Shown one piece after another: positions 42,070 to 50,304 of a stretch of 64,000 nucleotides of DNA. This stretch comes from an uncultured Duncaniella sp. Its GTDB lineage: Bacteria; Bacteroidota; Bacteroidia; Bacteroidales; Muribaculaceae. The stretch is from contig CATWQI010000004.1 in NCBI GenBank assembly GCA_958352885.1, forward strand, positions 1 to 64,000. The letters are read 5' to 3'. Position 1 is the stretch's first letter. Each line of letters begins with the position of its first letter. The notes under the pieces are model-generated. The model did no database searches. It worked only from the letters and a program-made list of their open reading frames with translations, and was not told the DNA's origin. The translations under genes and the position numbers were made by a program.

Positions 42070-42118
42070 TACCTTTGGATTTTACTGCAAAGGTAGTGTA
42101 AATAGTCGGTGTTTACAA
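42070..42118 (-). promoter_or_regulatory. sdhCAB promoter with mirror-image -7 box
   Basis: On the minus strand TTG (42116-42118), 20 bp and TACCTTTG (42088-42095) form a full consensus promoter. The start is near 42084, with a leader of about 118 nt to sdhC. An identical TACCTTTG lies on the plus strand at 42070-42077, so the two form a perfect inverted repeat with a 10-bp centre, either a second promoter facing the first or an operator over the start site. Confidence 0.8.
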
Positions 42119-42201
42119 GAATTAAAGAAAAATTTCTTTAACTAATTTGGCGGATGATAAATATTATTCGGATAGCGGTGGGATATGTTGGGAAATATCA
42201 C

Positions 42202-42209
42202 TAAATTTG
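42202..42209 (+). promoter_or_regulatory. -7 box of plsC
   Basis: TAAATTTG lies 53 nt before the plsC start. It fits TAnnTTTG but lacks a TTG at the right distance. Confidence 0.55.
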
Positions 42210-42261
42210 TGAGCGCATATCTTGCGGTGTGCGTGTGATTAACATTTATTGACTGATTCCC

Positions 42262-42978
42262 ATGATGCTCGTTTACCGTATATATCAAATATTAATAATG
42301 TGTCCGCTGATAGCGGTCGCTACGATTGTTACTGCTGTCGTTACCGTGGTCGGTTCGGCTCTTGGCTTCGGGAGATGGTGTGGGTATTATCCTGAAATTC
42401 TATGGTCGCGTATATTCTGTTGGCTGGCGTTTGTGAGAGTCTCAGTCAAGGGGCGTGAAAATATTGATTCGGGCACATCTTATGTGTTTGTGGCAAATCA
42501 CCAGGGTGCATATGATATCTTTACGGTTTATGGCTATCTTGGGCATAATTTCCGGTGGATGATGAAGGCGAGTTTGCGCAAAATTCCGTTTGTAGGATGG
42601 GCTTGTCGCTGGGCTAAGCAGATTTTTGTGGATAATTCGTCGGTAAGTGCCACGCGTCACACCATGGAGGAGGCTGAGAAGCTACTGCGTGGTGGCATGT
42701 CGCTTGTGGTATTCCCTGAGGGGGCGCGTACATGGAATGGGGAGATGCGCTCGTTCAAGAAAGGTGCTTACCGGTTGGCGGTGGAGTTTAATCTCCCGGT
42801 TGTTCCGCTCACCATTGACGGTGCTTTTCATGTGCTTCCTCGATTCAGGCTCCTCCCTGTGCCGGGGCATATTTATCTGACCATCCATAAGCCGATACAT
42901 CCCGATGCTGACGGGCATGACCTCGCTAAGTTAATGGAGGAGTCACGTGAGGTGATAGCCGAGGGGCTTAAGAAGTGA
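42262..42978 (+). CDS. plsC: 1-acyl-sn-glycerol-3-phosphate acyltransferase
   Basis: PlsC-family enzymes acylate lysophosphatidic acid to phosphatidic acid at the inner membrane. The 238 residues begin with a membrane segment (about 8-35, ILIMCPLIAVATIVTAVVTVV). The acyltransferase blocks follow in order. Block I is FVANHQGAYDIF (H-X4-D), block II is around WMMKASLRKIPFVGW, block III is VVFPEGARTWNGEM, and block IV is VVPLTIDGAF. MetMet at the start makes 42262 or 42265 possible. It stands alone between divergent sdhC and the groESL operon. Confidence 0.93.
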   Translation: MMLVYRIYQILIMCPLIAVATIVTAVVTVVGSALGFGRWCGYYPEILWSRIFCWLAFVRVSVKGRENIDSGTSYVFVANHQGAYDIFTVYGYLGHNFRWMMKASLRKIPFVGWACRWAKQIFVDNSSVSATRHTMEEAEKLLRGGMSLVVFPEGARTWNGEMRSFKKGAYRLAVEFNLPVVPLTIDGAFHVLPRFRLLPVPGHIYLTIHKPIHPDADGHDLAKLMEESREVIAEGLKK

Positions 42979-43046
42979 CACATACCGCTGCGGATAGCGT
43001 TAGCTCAGAACTATTTATATAATATAGGTGTTTTAGTGTTGTCATT

Positions 43047-43066
43047 TTGTCAGTCACGACTGACAA
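43047..43066. promoter_or_regulatory. Perfect palindrome upstream of groESL
   Basis: TTGTCAGT-CACG-ACTGACAA is an 8-bp perfect dyad centred about 46 bp upstream of the predicted sigma-54 start. No CIRCE element (TTAGCACTC-N9-GAGTGCTAA) is present. It is a candidate binding site for an activator or repressor of the chaperonin operon. Confidence 0.6.
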
Positions 43067-43076
43067 TGTTAGCCTA

Positions 43077-43092
43077 TGGCACAATTTATGCA
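43077..43092 (+). promoter_or_regulatory. Sigma-54-type -24/-12 promoter of groESL
   Basis: TGGCACAATTTATGCA matches the sigma-54 consensus TGGCAC-N5-TTGC[A/T] except for one T to A in the -12 block; GG and GC have the required 10-bp phase. The start would be near 43103, 50 nt before groES. No TAnnTTTG box is present in the plsC-groES gap. Confidence 0.72.
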
Positions 43093-43152
43093 GTGTATAA
43101 CCAATGGAAATCTAAAACATAATCAATATAATTTAATTTAATATTTGAAATC

Positions 43153-43428
43153 ATGAATATTAAACCATTAGCAGATAGAGTGTTAATCAGCCCGACTCCG
43201 GCAGAGGAAGTCACTGCGGCAGGTATTATCATCCCCGATTCGGCAAAGGAGAAACCTCTTCGTGGCACAGTGGTAGCCACTGGCAACGGCACAAAGGATG
43301 AGGAAATGGTGGTAAAGGCTGGTGACGAAGTGCTCTTCGGCAAGTATGCCGGCTCTGAAATCGAGATTGAAGGTGACAAGTATCTCATCATGCGTCAGAG
43401 CGATGTGCTTGCAATTCTTGAAAAATAA
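43153..43428 (+). CDS. groES: Co-chaperonin GroES
   Basis: GroES is the heptameric lid that caps GroEL and triggers folding of substrates in the cytosol. The 91-residue protein has family-normal length and motifs: MNIKPLADRVLISPTPAEE (roof beta-hairpin region), the mobile GroEL-binding loop TAAGIIIPDSAKEKPLRG with its IIIP edge, VVATGNGTKDEE, and EVLFGKYAGSEIEIEGDKYLIM at the core. It is 41 nt upstream of groEL, with which it is cotranscribed. Control is probably through the sigma-54-type element at 43077-43092 and the palindrome at 43047. Confidence 0.98.
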   Translation: MNIKPLADRVLISPTPAEEVTAAGIIIPDSAKEKPLRGTVVATGNGTKDEEMVVKAGDEVLFGKYAGSEIEIEGDKYLIMRQSDVLAILEK

Positions 43429-43469
43429 GAATACCATACTTACAGAATCAATAAAAAGAAATTATAATC

Positions 43470-45110
43470 ATGGCAAAAGAAATAAAATTTGATATAAAGG
43501 CTCGTGAAGAGCTCAAGAAAGGTGTCGACGCTCTTGCCGATGCTGTTAAGGTTACACTCGGTCCCAAGGGTCGCAATGTGATTATCGAAAAGAAGTTCGG
43601 TGCGCCTCACATCACCAAGGACGGTGTGAGTGTGGCTCGTGAAATCGAACTTGAGGATCCGTTCCAGAATATGGGTGCTCAGCTTGTCAAGGAAGTAGCA
43701 TCAAAGACCGGTGATGATGCGGGTGATGGTACCACCACCGCTACTGTGCTCGCACAGGCTATCATCAACGTTGGTCTTAAGAATGTGGCTGCCGGTGCCA
43801 ACCCGATGGATATCAAGCGTGGTATTGACCGTGCTGTCTCTATCGTTGTTGAAGGCATCAAGGCTCAGAGCGAGGAAGTGGGTGATGACTTCAAGAAGAT
43901 TGAGGATGTCGCACGTATCTCCGCTAACAATGACGAGGCTATCGGCGCGCTTATAGCCGAGGCTATGAAGAAGGTTAAGAAGGAAGGTGTAATCACTGTT
44001 GATGAAGCTAAAGGCACTGAGACTACCGTTGACATCGTTGAGGGTATGCAGTTTGACCGCGGTTACATCTCTCCCTACTTCGTCACCAATACCGAGAAGA
44101 TGGAATGCGTGATGGAGAACCCCTATATCCTCATCCATGACAAGAAGATTTCAAACATCAAGGATATTCTTCCTGTGCTTGAGGCAACAGCGCAGAGCGG
44201 ACGTGGCTTGCTCATCATCTCGGAAGATGTTGACCAGGAAGCTCTCGCCACTCTCGTTGTGAACCGTCTGCGTGGCTCTTTGAAGGTTTGCGCCGTGAAG
44301 GCTCCTGGTTTCGGTGACCGCCGTAAGGAAATGCTTGAGGATATCGCTGTGCTCACCGGCGGTACTGTAATCTCCGAGGAAAAGGGTATGCAGCTCCCCA
44401 ATGCTACCATTGACCAGCTCGGTCGTGCAGAGAAGATTGAGGTGAACAAGGAAAACACCACCATCGTAAACGGAGCCGGCAATAAGGAGGCTATTGCAGC
44501 CCGTGTGGCTCAGATTAAGGCTCAGATTGAGCAGACCACCAGCGATTATGACCGGGAGAAGCTTCAGGAACGTCTTGCCAAATTGGCAGGTGGTGTGGCA
44601 GTCCTCCACATCGGAGCTCCCAGTGAGGTTGAGATGAAGGAGAAGAAGGACCGTGTGGACGACGCTCTCTCAGCAACCCGTGCGGCTATTGCCGAGGGTA
44701 TTGTTCCCGGTGGCGGTGTTGCTTACATCCGTTGCGTGAAGTCTCTTGAGAATGTCACCGGTGCTAACGAGGATGAGACTACCGGTATAAAGATTATCCT
44801 TCGTGCCATTGAAGAGCCGCTTCGCCAGATTGTGGCCAACTCAGGCGATGCCGAAGGTGCGGTGGTGATCCAGAAGGTTAAGGATGGCGAAGCTGACTTC
44901 GGTTACAACGCCCGTACAGGCGAATACGAGAATCTGCTCGCTGCAGGTGTCATCGACCCTGCCAAGGTAACCCGTGTCGCTCTCGAAAACGCAGCATCAA
45001 TCGCAGGTATGTTCCTCACCACTTCTTGCGTCATTGCCGACAAGAAAGAGGACAATCCCGCTCCTGCAATGCCCGCACCCGGCATGGGTGGCATGGGCGG
45101 CATGATGTAA
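43470..45110 (+). CDS. groEL: Chaperonin GroEL
   Basis: GroEL is the tetradecameric ATP-driven folding chamber of the cytosol. The 546 residues include the equatorial ATP-binding motifs VTLGPKGRNVIIEKKFGAPH and TGDDAGDGTTTATVLAQ (catalytic Asp). The apical domain contains FDRGYISPYFVTN, and ERLAKLAGGVAVLHIGAPSEVEMKEKKDRVDDAL follows the apical part. GIVPGGGVAYIRC is in the second equatorial half. The C-terminus ends in the flexible GGM tail (GMGGMGGMM). Codon bias is strong, as in other highly expressed genes here (pgk, gyrA). It is followed by a strong terminator. Confidence 0.99.
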   Translation: MAKEIKFDIKAREELKKGVDALADAVKVTLGPKGRNVIIEKKFGAPHITKDGVSVAREIELEDPFQNMGAQLVKEVASKTGDDAGDGTTTATVLAQAIINVGLKNVAAGANPMDIKRGIDRAVSIVVEGIKAQSEEVGDDFKKIEDVARISANNDEAIGALIAEAMKKVKKEGVITVDEAKGTETTVDIVEGMQFDRGYISPYFVTNTEKMECVMENPYILIHDKKISNIKDILPVLEATAQSGRGLLIISEDVDQEALATLVVNRLRGSLKVCAVKAPGFGDRRKEMLEDIAVLTGGTVISEEKGMQLPNATIDQLGRAEKIEVNKENTTIVNGAGNKEAIAARVAQIKAQIEQTTSDYDREKLQERLAKLAGGVAVLHIGAPSEVEMKEKKDRVDDALSATRAAIAEGIVPGGGVAYIRCVKSLENVTGANEDETTGIKIILRAIEEPLRQIVANSGDAEGAVVIQKVKDGEADFGYNARTGEYENLLAAGVIDPAKVTRVALENAASIAGMFLTTSCVIADKKEDNPAPAMPAPGMGGMGGMM

Positions 45111-45133
45111 TCCGCTATCTGGCACAATAAAAT

Positions 45134-45174
45134 AAAGCTGCCCCCTTTGGCTTATGCCCAAGGGGGCTGTTTTA
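45134..45174 (+). terminator. Terminator of groESL
   Basis: CTGCCCCCTTTGGC and GCCCAAGGGGGCTG pair around a TTAT loop with one G-U pair. Flanking ATAAA and TTTTAT extend the stem and supply Ts. It starts 23 nt after the groEL stop. Confidence 0.9.
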
Positions 45175-45218
45175 TGTGTGAATAAATAAGACTTGATTTA
45201 TTTTACTGAGTGTTTTAA

Positions 45219-45249
45219 TTGCTATTTAGAGTTAAAATGCCTAATTTTG
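45219..45249 (+). promoter_or_regulatory. Promoter of the thioredoxin-like operon
   Basis: TTG (45219-45221), 20 bp and TAATTTTG (45242-45249) form a full consensus. Start is expected near 45253, about 60 nt before the ATG at 45314. Confidence 0.87.
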
Positions 45250-45313
45250 TGGGGTATATAGCCTCATAGCTGAGGCTTCGGATTTGTAATATCAGAAAAT
45301 CATCGTTTTAATC

Positions 45314-46426
45314 ATGAATAAGAAATCGTTTATTTTGCTCTCTGCCGGTTTATTGGCTGTGAGCGCTTGTGCTGTGGAAGCTCAGCAGAATTATACTCTG
45401 TCTGTCCCCGTGTCGGCTGACAAGAACAACACTATGGCTTATCTGCTTGACTGGGACAGCAGCCAGAAGCTTGATTCCGTAATCGTTACTGACGGACAGG
45501 TTAAGTTTTCAGGAAATGTCGACGGTGCGACTCTTGGAAGAATCGTTGTCGACGGTGCGCGTGGACCGATTTTTGTCCTTGAGCAAGGTGACATTGTGCT
45601 TTCTCCTGAAGGCAAACCCTCAGGAACTCCTATGAACGCCAAATTTGTCTCTTATACAGACCGTATGGGGGAGATTCAGAAGGAGTACCAGACTCTTGAT
45701 ATGAATGATTCAGTCCAGGCTGCTAAAGCTGCCGCTCTTGAGGCTGAATTCAATGCTATTCCACAGAAAGCGTATGAAGAGAATCTTGGAAATCCTGTCG
45801 GTCTCTACTGGTTCCTTCAGCGTGCCTATGAGATGGATTTGGCGACCATTGACGCCGAGATTGCAAAGAATCCTTCTCTTGCGAAGTCAAAGCGTGTCGA
45901 GAGCGTTCGCAATGCTCTTCTTGCCAAAGCGGAGACTTCTGTCGGCAAGCAATACAAGGACTTCGCCATTACTTACGATGGTAAGACTGAAAAACTCAGT
46001 GACTATGTCGGCAACGGACATTACACTCTCGTTGATTTCTGGGCAAGCTGGTGCGGTCCCTGCATCCGTCAGACCAAAGTCATCAAGGAACTTTACAACA
46101 AGTACAAGGGCAAAGGTCTTGAAGTAGTAGGTGTGGCTGTATGGGATGAACCTGAAAATACGCTCAAAGCTATTAAGAGCCACGGTCTCGAATGGCCTTG
46201 TATCATGAATGCTCAGACCATACCGACTGACCTTTACGGTATTTCCGGCATCCCCTGCATTATTCTTATCGATCCTCAGGGGAAAGTTGTATCGCGTGAC
46301 AAGCAGAGTCAGGAACTCATAGATGATGTGGATGCCGCCATGGCAAATTTCCAGCCTGAGACTTCGGCTGTCGTTACTGAGGCTGCTAATGATACAGCGA
46401 TGAACGATACTAAAGTGATTTTCTAA
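45314..46426 (+). CDS. TlpA-like thioredoxin-fold protein with DUF4369-like N-terminal domain
   Basis: The product is an envelope thiol-disulphide oxidoreductase of 370 residues. The N-terminus (LLSAGLLAVSACAVEA) fits a lipoprotein signal with Cys at 19. A beta-sandwich domain (about 26-125) resembles DUF4369, which precedes many Bacteroidetes thioredoxins, and a helical linker follows (about 130-210). The redlike thioredoxin domain has the active site WCGPC (246-250) in VDFWASWCGPCIRQ, and the cis-Pro loop GISGIPCIILIDPQG, here with an additional Cys beside the cis-Pro. A threonine/asparagine-rich tail ends it. It is cotranscribed with the TIGR02757 gene, 24 nt downstream. Confidence 0.9.
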   Translation: MNKKSFILLSAGLLAVSACAVEAQQNYTLSVPVSADKNNTMAYLLDWDSSQKLDSVIVTDGQVKFSGNVDGATLGRIVVDGARGPIFVLEQGDIVLSPEGKPSGTPMNAKFVSYTDRMGEIQKEYQTLDMNDSVQAAKAAALEAEFNAIPQKAYEENLGNPVGLYWFLQRAYEMDLATIDAEIAKNPSLAKSKRVESVRNALLAKAETSVGKQYKDFAITYDGKTEKLSDYVGNGHYTLVDFWASWCGPCIRQTKVIKELYNKYKGKGLEVVGVAVWDEPENTLKAIKSHGLEWPCIMNAQTIPTDLYGISGIPCIILIDPQGKVVSRDKQSQELIDDVDAAMANFQPETSAVVTEAANDTAMNDTKVIF

Positions 46427-46450
46427 GAATCATACTATAGGTACATCTTT

Positions 46451-47221
46451 ATGACAGAAAGAGACCTTAAGGATTTACTGGATAATGAGGCGGCGAGAAT
46501 TAACTCGCCGTCTTTTATTGGTGATGACCCTGTGCAATTTCCGCATAGGTTCTCAGACGTGCGTGACATTGAGATAGCATCGTTGTTGAGCGCAACCATA
46601 GCATGGGGAAACCGCAAGATGATTTGTCGGGACTGCGACAAGATGCTGTCGCTGATGGACAACAAGCCATACATGTATGTGATGGACGAGGGCTACGAGG
46701 ATTTGCCTGACGATATGAATATCCACCGTACATTTTTCACCAGACATTTCAAATATTACCTGCGGGGGCTCCGCAAAGTGTATGCCGGGTATGGTTCGCT
46801 TCAGGAGTATGCACGTATGCTTGACATAGCGGCTGATGAGGCTCCGGCTTGGAAGCTTGTGGAAGGGCTTAATGCCATACTTGCCGAAGCTAACCAAGAC
46901 CAGCCAACGGAGTACGCATCACGCTGTCTTCCTCAGAATCTTGTAACTACTGCGCTTAAACGTGTCAACATGGCGTTACGCTGGCTGGTTAGGAATGACG
47001 GGATAGTGGATATGGGTGTGTGGGATGTCATAAAGCCGTCACAACTTTATATTCCGCTTGATGTGCATGTAGGTGACATATCACGTGAACTCGGACTGCT
47101 GACCCGAAATGCCAACGACCGAAGAGCTGTAATTGAGGTGACAGACCATCTGCGCAGATTCAATCCCGGCGACCCGACAGTATATGATTTCGCTCTCTTT
47201 GGTATTGGTATGAAATTATAG
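46451..47221 (+). CDS. TIGR02757 (DUF2400) family protein
   Basis: The product is a 256-residue cytosolic protein. Family hallmarks are HRFSDVRDIEIASLLSATIAWGNRKMI near the N-terminus (about 32-58), FKYYLRGLRKVY, KRVNMALRWLVRNDG, and the C-terminal IPLDVHVGDISRELGLL with FNPGDPTVYDFALFGIGM. The helical pattern with a late HVG...GDPxxYDFALFGxG motif recalls HhH-type DNA glycosylases (endonuclease III fold), but the catalytic Lys and Asp of that family are not obvious. Function is unassigned. It ends the operon begun by the thioredoxin-like gene, before a bidirectional terminator. Confidence 0.9.
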   Translation: MTERDLKDLLDNEAARINSPSFIGDDPVQFPHRFSDVRDIEIASLLSATIAWGNRKMICRDCDKMLSLMDNKPYMYVMDEGYEDLPDDMNIHRTFFTRHFKYYLRGLRKVYAGYGSLQEYARMLDIAADEAPAWKLVEGLNAILAEANQDQPTEYASRCLPQNLVTTALKRVNMALRWLVRNDGIVDMGVWDVIKPSQLYIPLDVHVGDISRELGLLTRNANDRRAVIEVTDHLRRFNPGDPTVYDFALFGIGMKL

Positions 47222-47289
47222 GTCTGCCGTGCTGAATGGCAGCATCTTGTGATGTGTCGGTTTGAATTCCGACTGTTTGTATCTCATAC

Positions 47290-47340
47290 AAAAAAACTCC
47301 CGTCTGTCCGGATATTGATTCCGCAGACGGGAGTTTTTTT
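47290..47340. terminator. Bidirectional terminator between the TIGR02757 gene and malQ
   Basis: AAAAAAACTCCCGTCTG (47290-47306) pairs perfectly over 17 bp with its complement at 47324-47340. A-tract and T-tract ends suit both the plus gene ending at 47221 and minus malQ ending at 47382. Confidence 0.96.
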
Positions 47341-47381
47341 ATGAGGGATTTATTTCGTAACGCAGCTGTTATATCAAAATC

Positions 47382-50060
47382 TTATCGGCCTGATGAAAGG
47401 ATTTCGTTACGTAGACGTGTGTTGTAATCCTTCTGCTCGTTGAGGTATTCGAGAGTCAGGTGCATGCGGTAGCGCCAGTAGTGGCGGGGATTTGCCGGGA
47501 TGTTGATAAGTTCCTCGCGCGGGTCATGGCGGCGGAGCACACCGTCGATAGAGAGCCAGTCCTGCAAGGGGAGAATGCATAGCATTGACGGAGAATCGAG
47601 ATGCAGTTTGATGATACGTTCACAGATCCAAGGTTCTGCGTACTGAGGAGCCTCCCCGGGCTCACGGAGCACTTCATTATAGAATCTTTGTGTGGTAGCT
47701 CTGTCAGCCTCCCACCAGCGGCGTATCCCATCCATATCGTGAGTGGATGTGGTGCAAACCGAATAGTAGGGATAATTCCACGTGTTGCCGAACGGAGTGG
47801 TGGGGTCTTTGGGCATACGCTGGATTTCAAGAGCGAGAATCTCAAGCTGGTTCATCACAGCGGGCACGCAAGCGGGAATCATACCCAAATCTTCGGCGCA
47901 GACAAGCATGTCGGTCGCATCGATGACCGGTGGAAGTTTCCACATTGCCTGACCGTACCAGAAATCATTGTTACGACGATAATAGAAGTCATTATAGAGT
48001 CGGTCGAAGCACCAGCGCTCGTAATCGGTAAGCGAGCGGTAGCTGTAAGTGAACTGAGCAGAGATGCGTGGATGATATTTTCCCTTTTCATGCGGGTCCT
48101 CGATGAAAAGCACATCATCTATTAGCCCGAGCAGGGCATTGCAAATCTTGTCGTTCTTGTCGTTCTTCTCCATATTGGCAAAGTGGTTCACCACTTTACG
48201 CTGGGTGTCATACTCGCTGCGGAGGTGATATTTGCCGAATCCTTCATCTGCAAGATAAGTCTGTCGGCATTCGTCTGTGTATTCTCCGAAAAAGTCATGG
48301 AGCATGTAGTCCATTATGAAGGGCTTGGTCTGGCGGTCTACGTCAAGCCAGAAGTCGTAGCTATTGCGCAGTTCGTCTATGCTGAATGGCAGCGCGCGGT
48401 TGAATATACCGAGCAGACCGTGTACGGCATCCATCGGTATCTGCCAGATTCTGAAAAATCCGAGCACATGGTCGATACGGTATGCGTCGAAGTACTCAGC
48501 CATCTTGCGGAAGCGTGCTTTCCACCATGCGAATCCGTCCTTTGACATTTCTTCCCAATTGTAGGTCGGGAATCCCCAGTTCTGACCGAGAACCGAAAAG
48601 TCATCCGGCGGAGCGCCTGCCTGGCAGTCCAGGTTAAATAGTCTGGGGGAAATCCACGCGTCTACGCTTGTGCGAGAGATGCCTATGGGTATGTCACCCT
48701 TGATTGCCACACCCTTGGAGTGTGCGTAGTCGCATACTTCACGCATCTGTTTGTCAAGGAAGTACTGGATATAGTATACGTAGTTTATATCATACTGGTG
48801 CTCTACTATGAATCTGTCGATTTTCTCTTTGTCATACACTGCATATTCACCCCACTTGTCCATCTCCGGAGTGTTATGCATGTCGCGCAGCACGCAGAAT
48901 GCCGCATACGGAGTCAGCCACGACTCGTTTTTGCCAAGGAACTTTTTGAACTCTTCTGACTCAAGTACGGTTTCCCCGTCCTGGGCGAACAGCTCCCGGG
49001 TAAATTCTTTCTTAGCATTGTTTACCCTCTCATAGTCCACCTGCTGGAATTGGTTGAGCTCTCTGCCGAGGTTGTCAAAGTAGCGTTGGCGCTCCTCGTT
49101 ATGCAGACGACCCATGGCTGGCAATCGCAGGTACATGGGATGGAGAGCAAATGTAGAGTTGGCGTTATATGGATATGAGTCTGTCCAAGTCCCGGTCATG
49201 GTGGTGTCGTTGATAGGGAGCAGCTGCACAAAGTTCTGACGAGTCTGAGCCGCCCAGTCTATCATTTTTTTGAGGTCGAAGAAATCGCCGACACCGAAGT
49301 CTTCTTCACTGCGAAGCGAGAATACGGGAATCGCAACACCGGCGCCACGCCATGGACTCAGCAGGTTGACCAGCCGCTGTCCGGCATCTATTATTGCTTC
49401 TTGAGGTGACGAGGGATTGACTTTGATGTAGCGGTTATCTCTACCTTCCCAAGCTACAACATTTCCGGTTGTCTTGTTGAGGATAAGGAATTTGTAATCC
49501 GAGCCGGGCTTGAGCGAGCCTGTCGGTATGTTGACCGTCCATGTGGGATAGTCTGCATCGCTCATAACCAAGGCTTTTTCGGTATTCCATGCTCCAAGAG
49601 ACTCGGCTTGACCGCTTACTGCTATTACTTCGTCAGGCTTGACCATAGGAGCGTCGACTGACAGAGTGAGCATCCCGGCTGCCGGAAGCACCTTTGCAGA
49701 GCGTTCTTTGCGACAGCAGATGCAATCGAGGAATGCGCTGCTGTAATATGGCTTGTCCCACGGTTGGTCCTGCCATCGGTCAAATATATTTATACGGTGA
49801 ATGTCAGTCGCATGAGTGAACACTCTTGGCTTTCCCCATTCACGCTTCACATGTCCGTTGTCATGACGGACTATATAGCTGTATTCAAAAGATGATACCG
49901 AATCCGGAATTTCAACATCGACGCTCCAGGTCTCGGTTCCTTCAAGCTTCATAGCTATCGCTGATGAAAGGTCGTTGCCTCCGAGCTCGTTCGCAGAGCC
50001 TGTTAGAAATAGAGACTCTCCCCATTCAGTACGATAATTTACATTAAAGGTAAGTTTCAT
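47382..50060 (-). CDS. malQ: 4-alpha-glucanotransferase (GH77) with two starch-binding domains
   Basis: MalQ transfers alpha-1,4-glucan segments in maltodextrin and glycogen metabolism. The 892-residue protein lacks a signal peptide, so it should be cytosolic. It opens with two CBM20-type starch-binding modules (about 1-120, ESLFLTGSANELGGND; about 128-240, EVIAVSGQAESLGAWNTEKAL). The GH77 barrel runs about 250-870. Motifs include GVAIPVFSLRSEEDFGVGDF, DCQAGAPPDDFSVLGQNWGFPTYNW split around the barrel, YRIDHVLGFFRIW with the nucleophile Asp, and the acid/base region VCAEDLGMIPACV. The C-terminal half also holds THDMDGIRRWWE. The two-CBM20 form resembles plant DPE2-type enzymes and is common in Bacteroidales. 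It is a single-gene unit with its own promoter. Confidence 0.95.
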   Translation of the reverse strand: MKLTFNVNYRTEWGESLFLTGSANELGGNDLSSAIAMKLEGTETWSVDVEIPDSVSSFEYSYIVRHDNGHVKREWGKPRVFTHATDIHRINIFDRWQDQPWDKPYYSSAFLDCICCRKERSAKVLPAAGMLTLSVDAPMVKPDEVIAVSGQAESLGAWNTEKALVMSDADYPTWTVNIPTGSLKPGSDYKFLILNKTTGNVVAWEGRDNRYIKVNPSSPQEAIIDAGQRLVNLLSPWRGAGVAIPVFSLRSEEDFGVGDFFDLKKMIDWAAQTRQNFVQLLPINDTTMTGTWTDSYPYNANSTFALHPMYLRLPAMGRLHNEERQRYFDNLGRELNQFQQVDYERVNNAKKEFTRELFAQDGETVLESEEFKKFLGKNESWLTPYAAFCVLRDMHNTPEMDKWGEYAVYDKEKIDRFIVEHQYDINYVYYIQYFLDKQMREVCDYAHSKGVAIKGDIPIGISRTSVDAWISPRLFNLDCQAGAPPDDFSVLGQNWGFPTYNWEEMSKDGFAWWKARFRKMAEYFDAYRIDHVLGFFRIWQIPMDAVHGLLGIFNRALPFSIDELRNSYDFWLDVDRQTKPFIMDYMLHDFFGEYTDECRQTYLADEGFGKYHLRSEYDTQRKVVNHFANMEKNDKNDKICNALLGLIDDVLFIEDPHEKGKYHPRISAQFTYSYRSLTDYERWCFDRLYNDFYYRRNNDFWYGQAMWKLPPVIDATDMLVCAEDLGMIPACVPAVMNQLEILALEIQRMPKDPTTPFGNTWNYPYYSVCTTSTHDMDGIRRWWEADRATTQRFYNEVLREPGEAPQYAEPWICERIIKLHLDSPSMLCILPLQDWLSIDGVLRRHDPREELINIPANPRHYWRYRMHLTLEYLNEQKDYNTRLRNEILSSGR

Positions 50061-50085
50061 AAGTATGATATAAAGAGATTTGACG

Positions 50086-50141
50086 CAAAGTTAATAAAAA
50101 TCTCTAATACAACAACATAATTTCAACTCAATAAGTTGAAA
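50086..50141 (-). promoter_or_regulatory. malQ promoter and upstream dyad
   Basis: On the minus strand TTG (50113-50115), 19 bp and TAACTTTG (50086-50093) form a consensus promoter with a short leader to 50060. Just upstream of the -33 element is a perfect dyad TTTCAACT-CAATA-AGTTGAAA (50121-50141), a possible regulator site. Confidence 0.8.
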
Positions 50142-50239
50142 AAACAGGGTTGTCTTTCAGGTATGTGTGATGATGTTTTTATTCTGTAATCGTTGCGGCT
50201 GAGAGTCCTTGGACAATGTCCGGATGGTGTGAAAAATAA

Positions 50240-50277
50240 GGACAGGCTGTGTCGTAAAGAGTCGACACAACCTGTCC
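50240..50277 (-). terminator. Terminator of the M16 peptidase gene
   Basis: GGACAGG-C-TGTGTCG and CGACACA-A-CCTGTCC pair with one internal mismatch (50240-50277). Read on the minus strand a T-rich run (TTATTTTTC) follows. It lies 27 nt past the stop at 50305. Confidence 0.9.
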
Positions 50278-50304
50278 TGTTGTCAGTATCCGTATATGTT
50301 ACGG

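Noticed and set aside
43021..43152. CIRCE element for HrcA before groES
   Set aside because: No TTAGCACTC-N9-GAGTGCTAA sequence is present; the palindrome there is unrelated.
45119..45134. TGGCACAATAAAATAA after groEL as a sigma-54 element
   Set aside because: There is no GC at the -12 position, and the groESL terminator follows directly.
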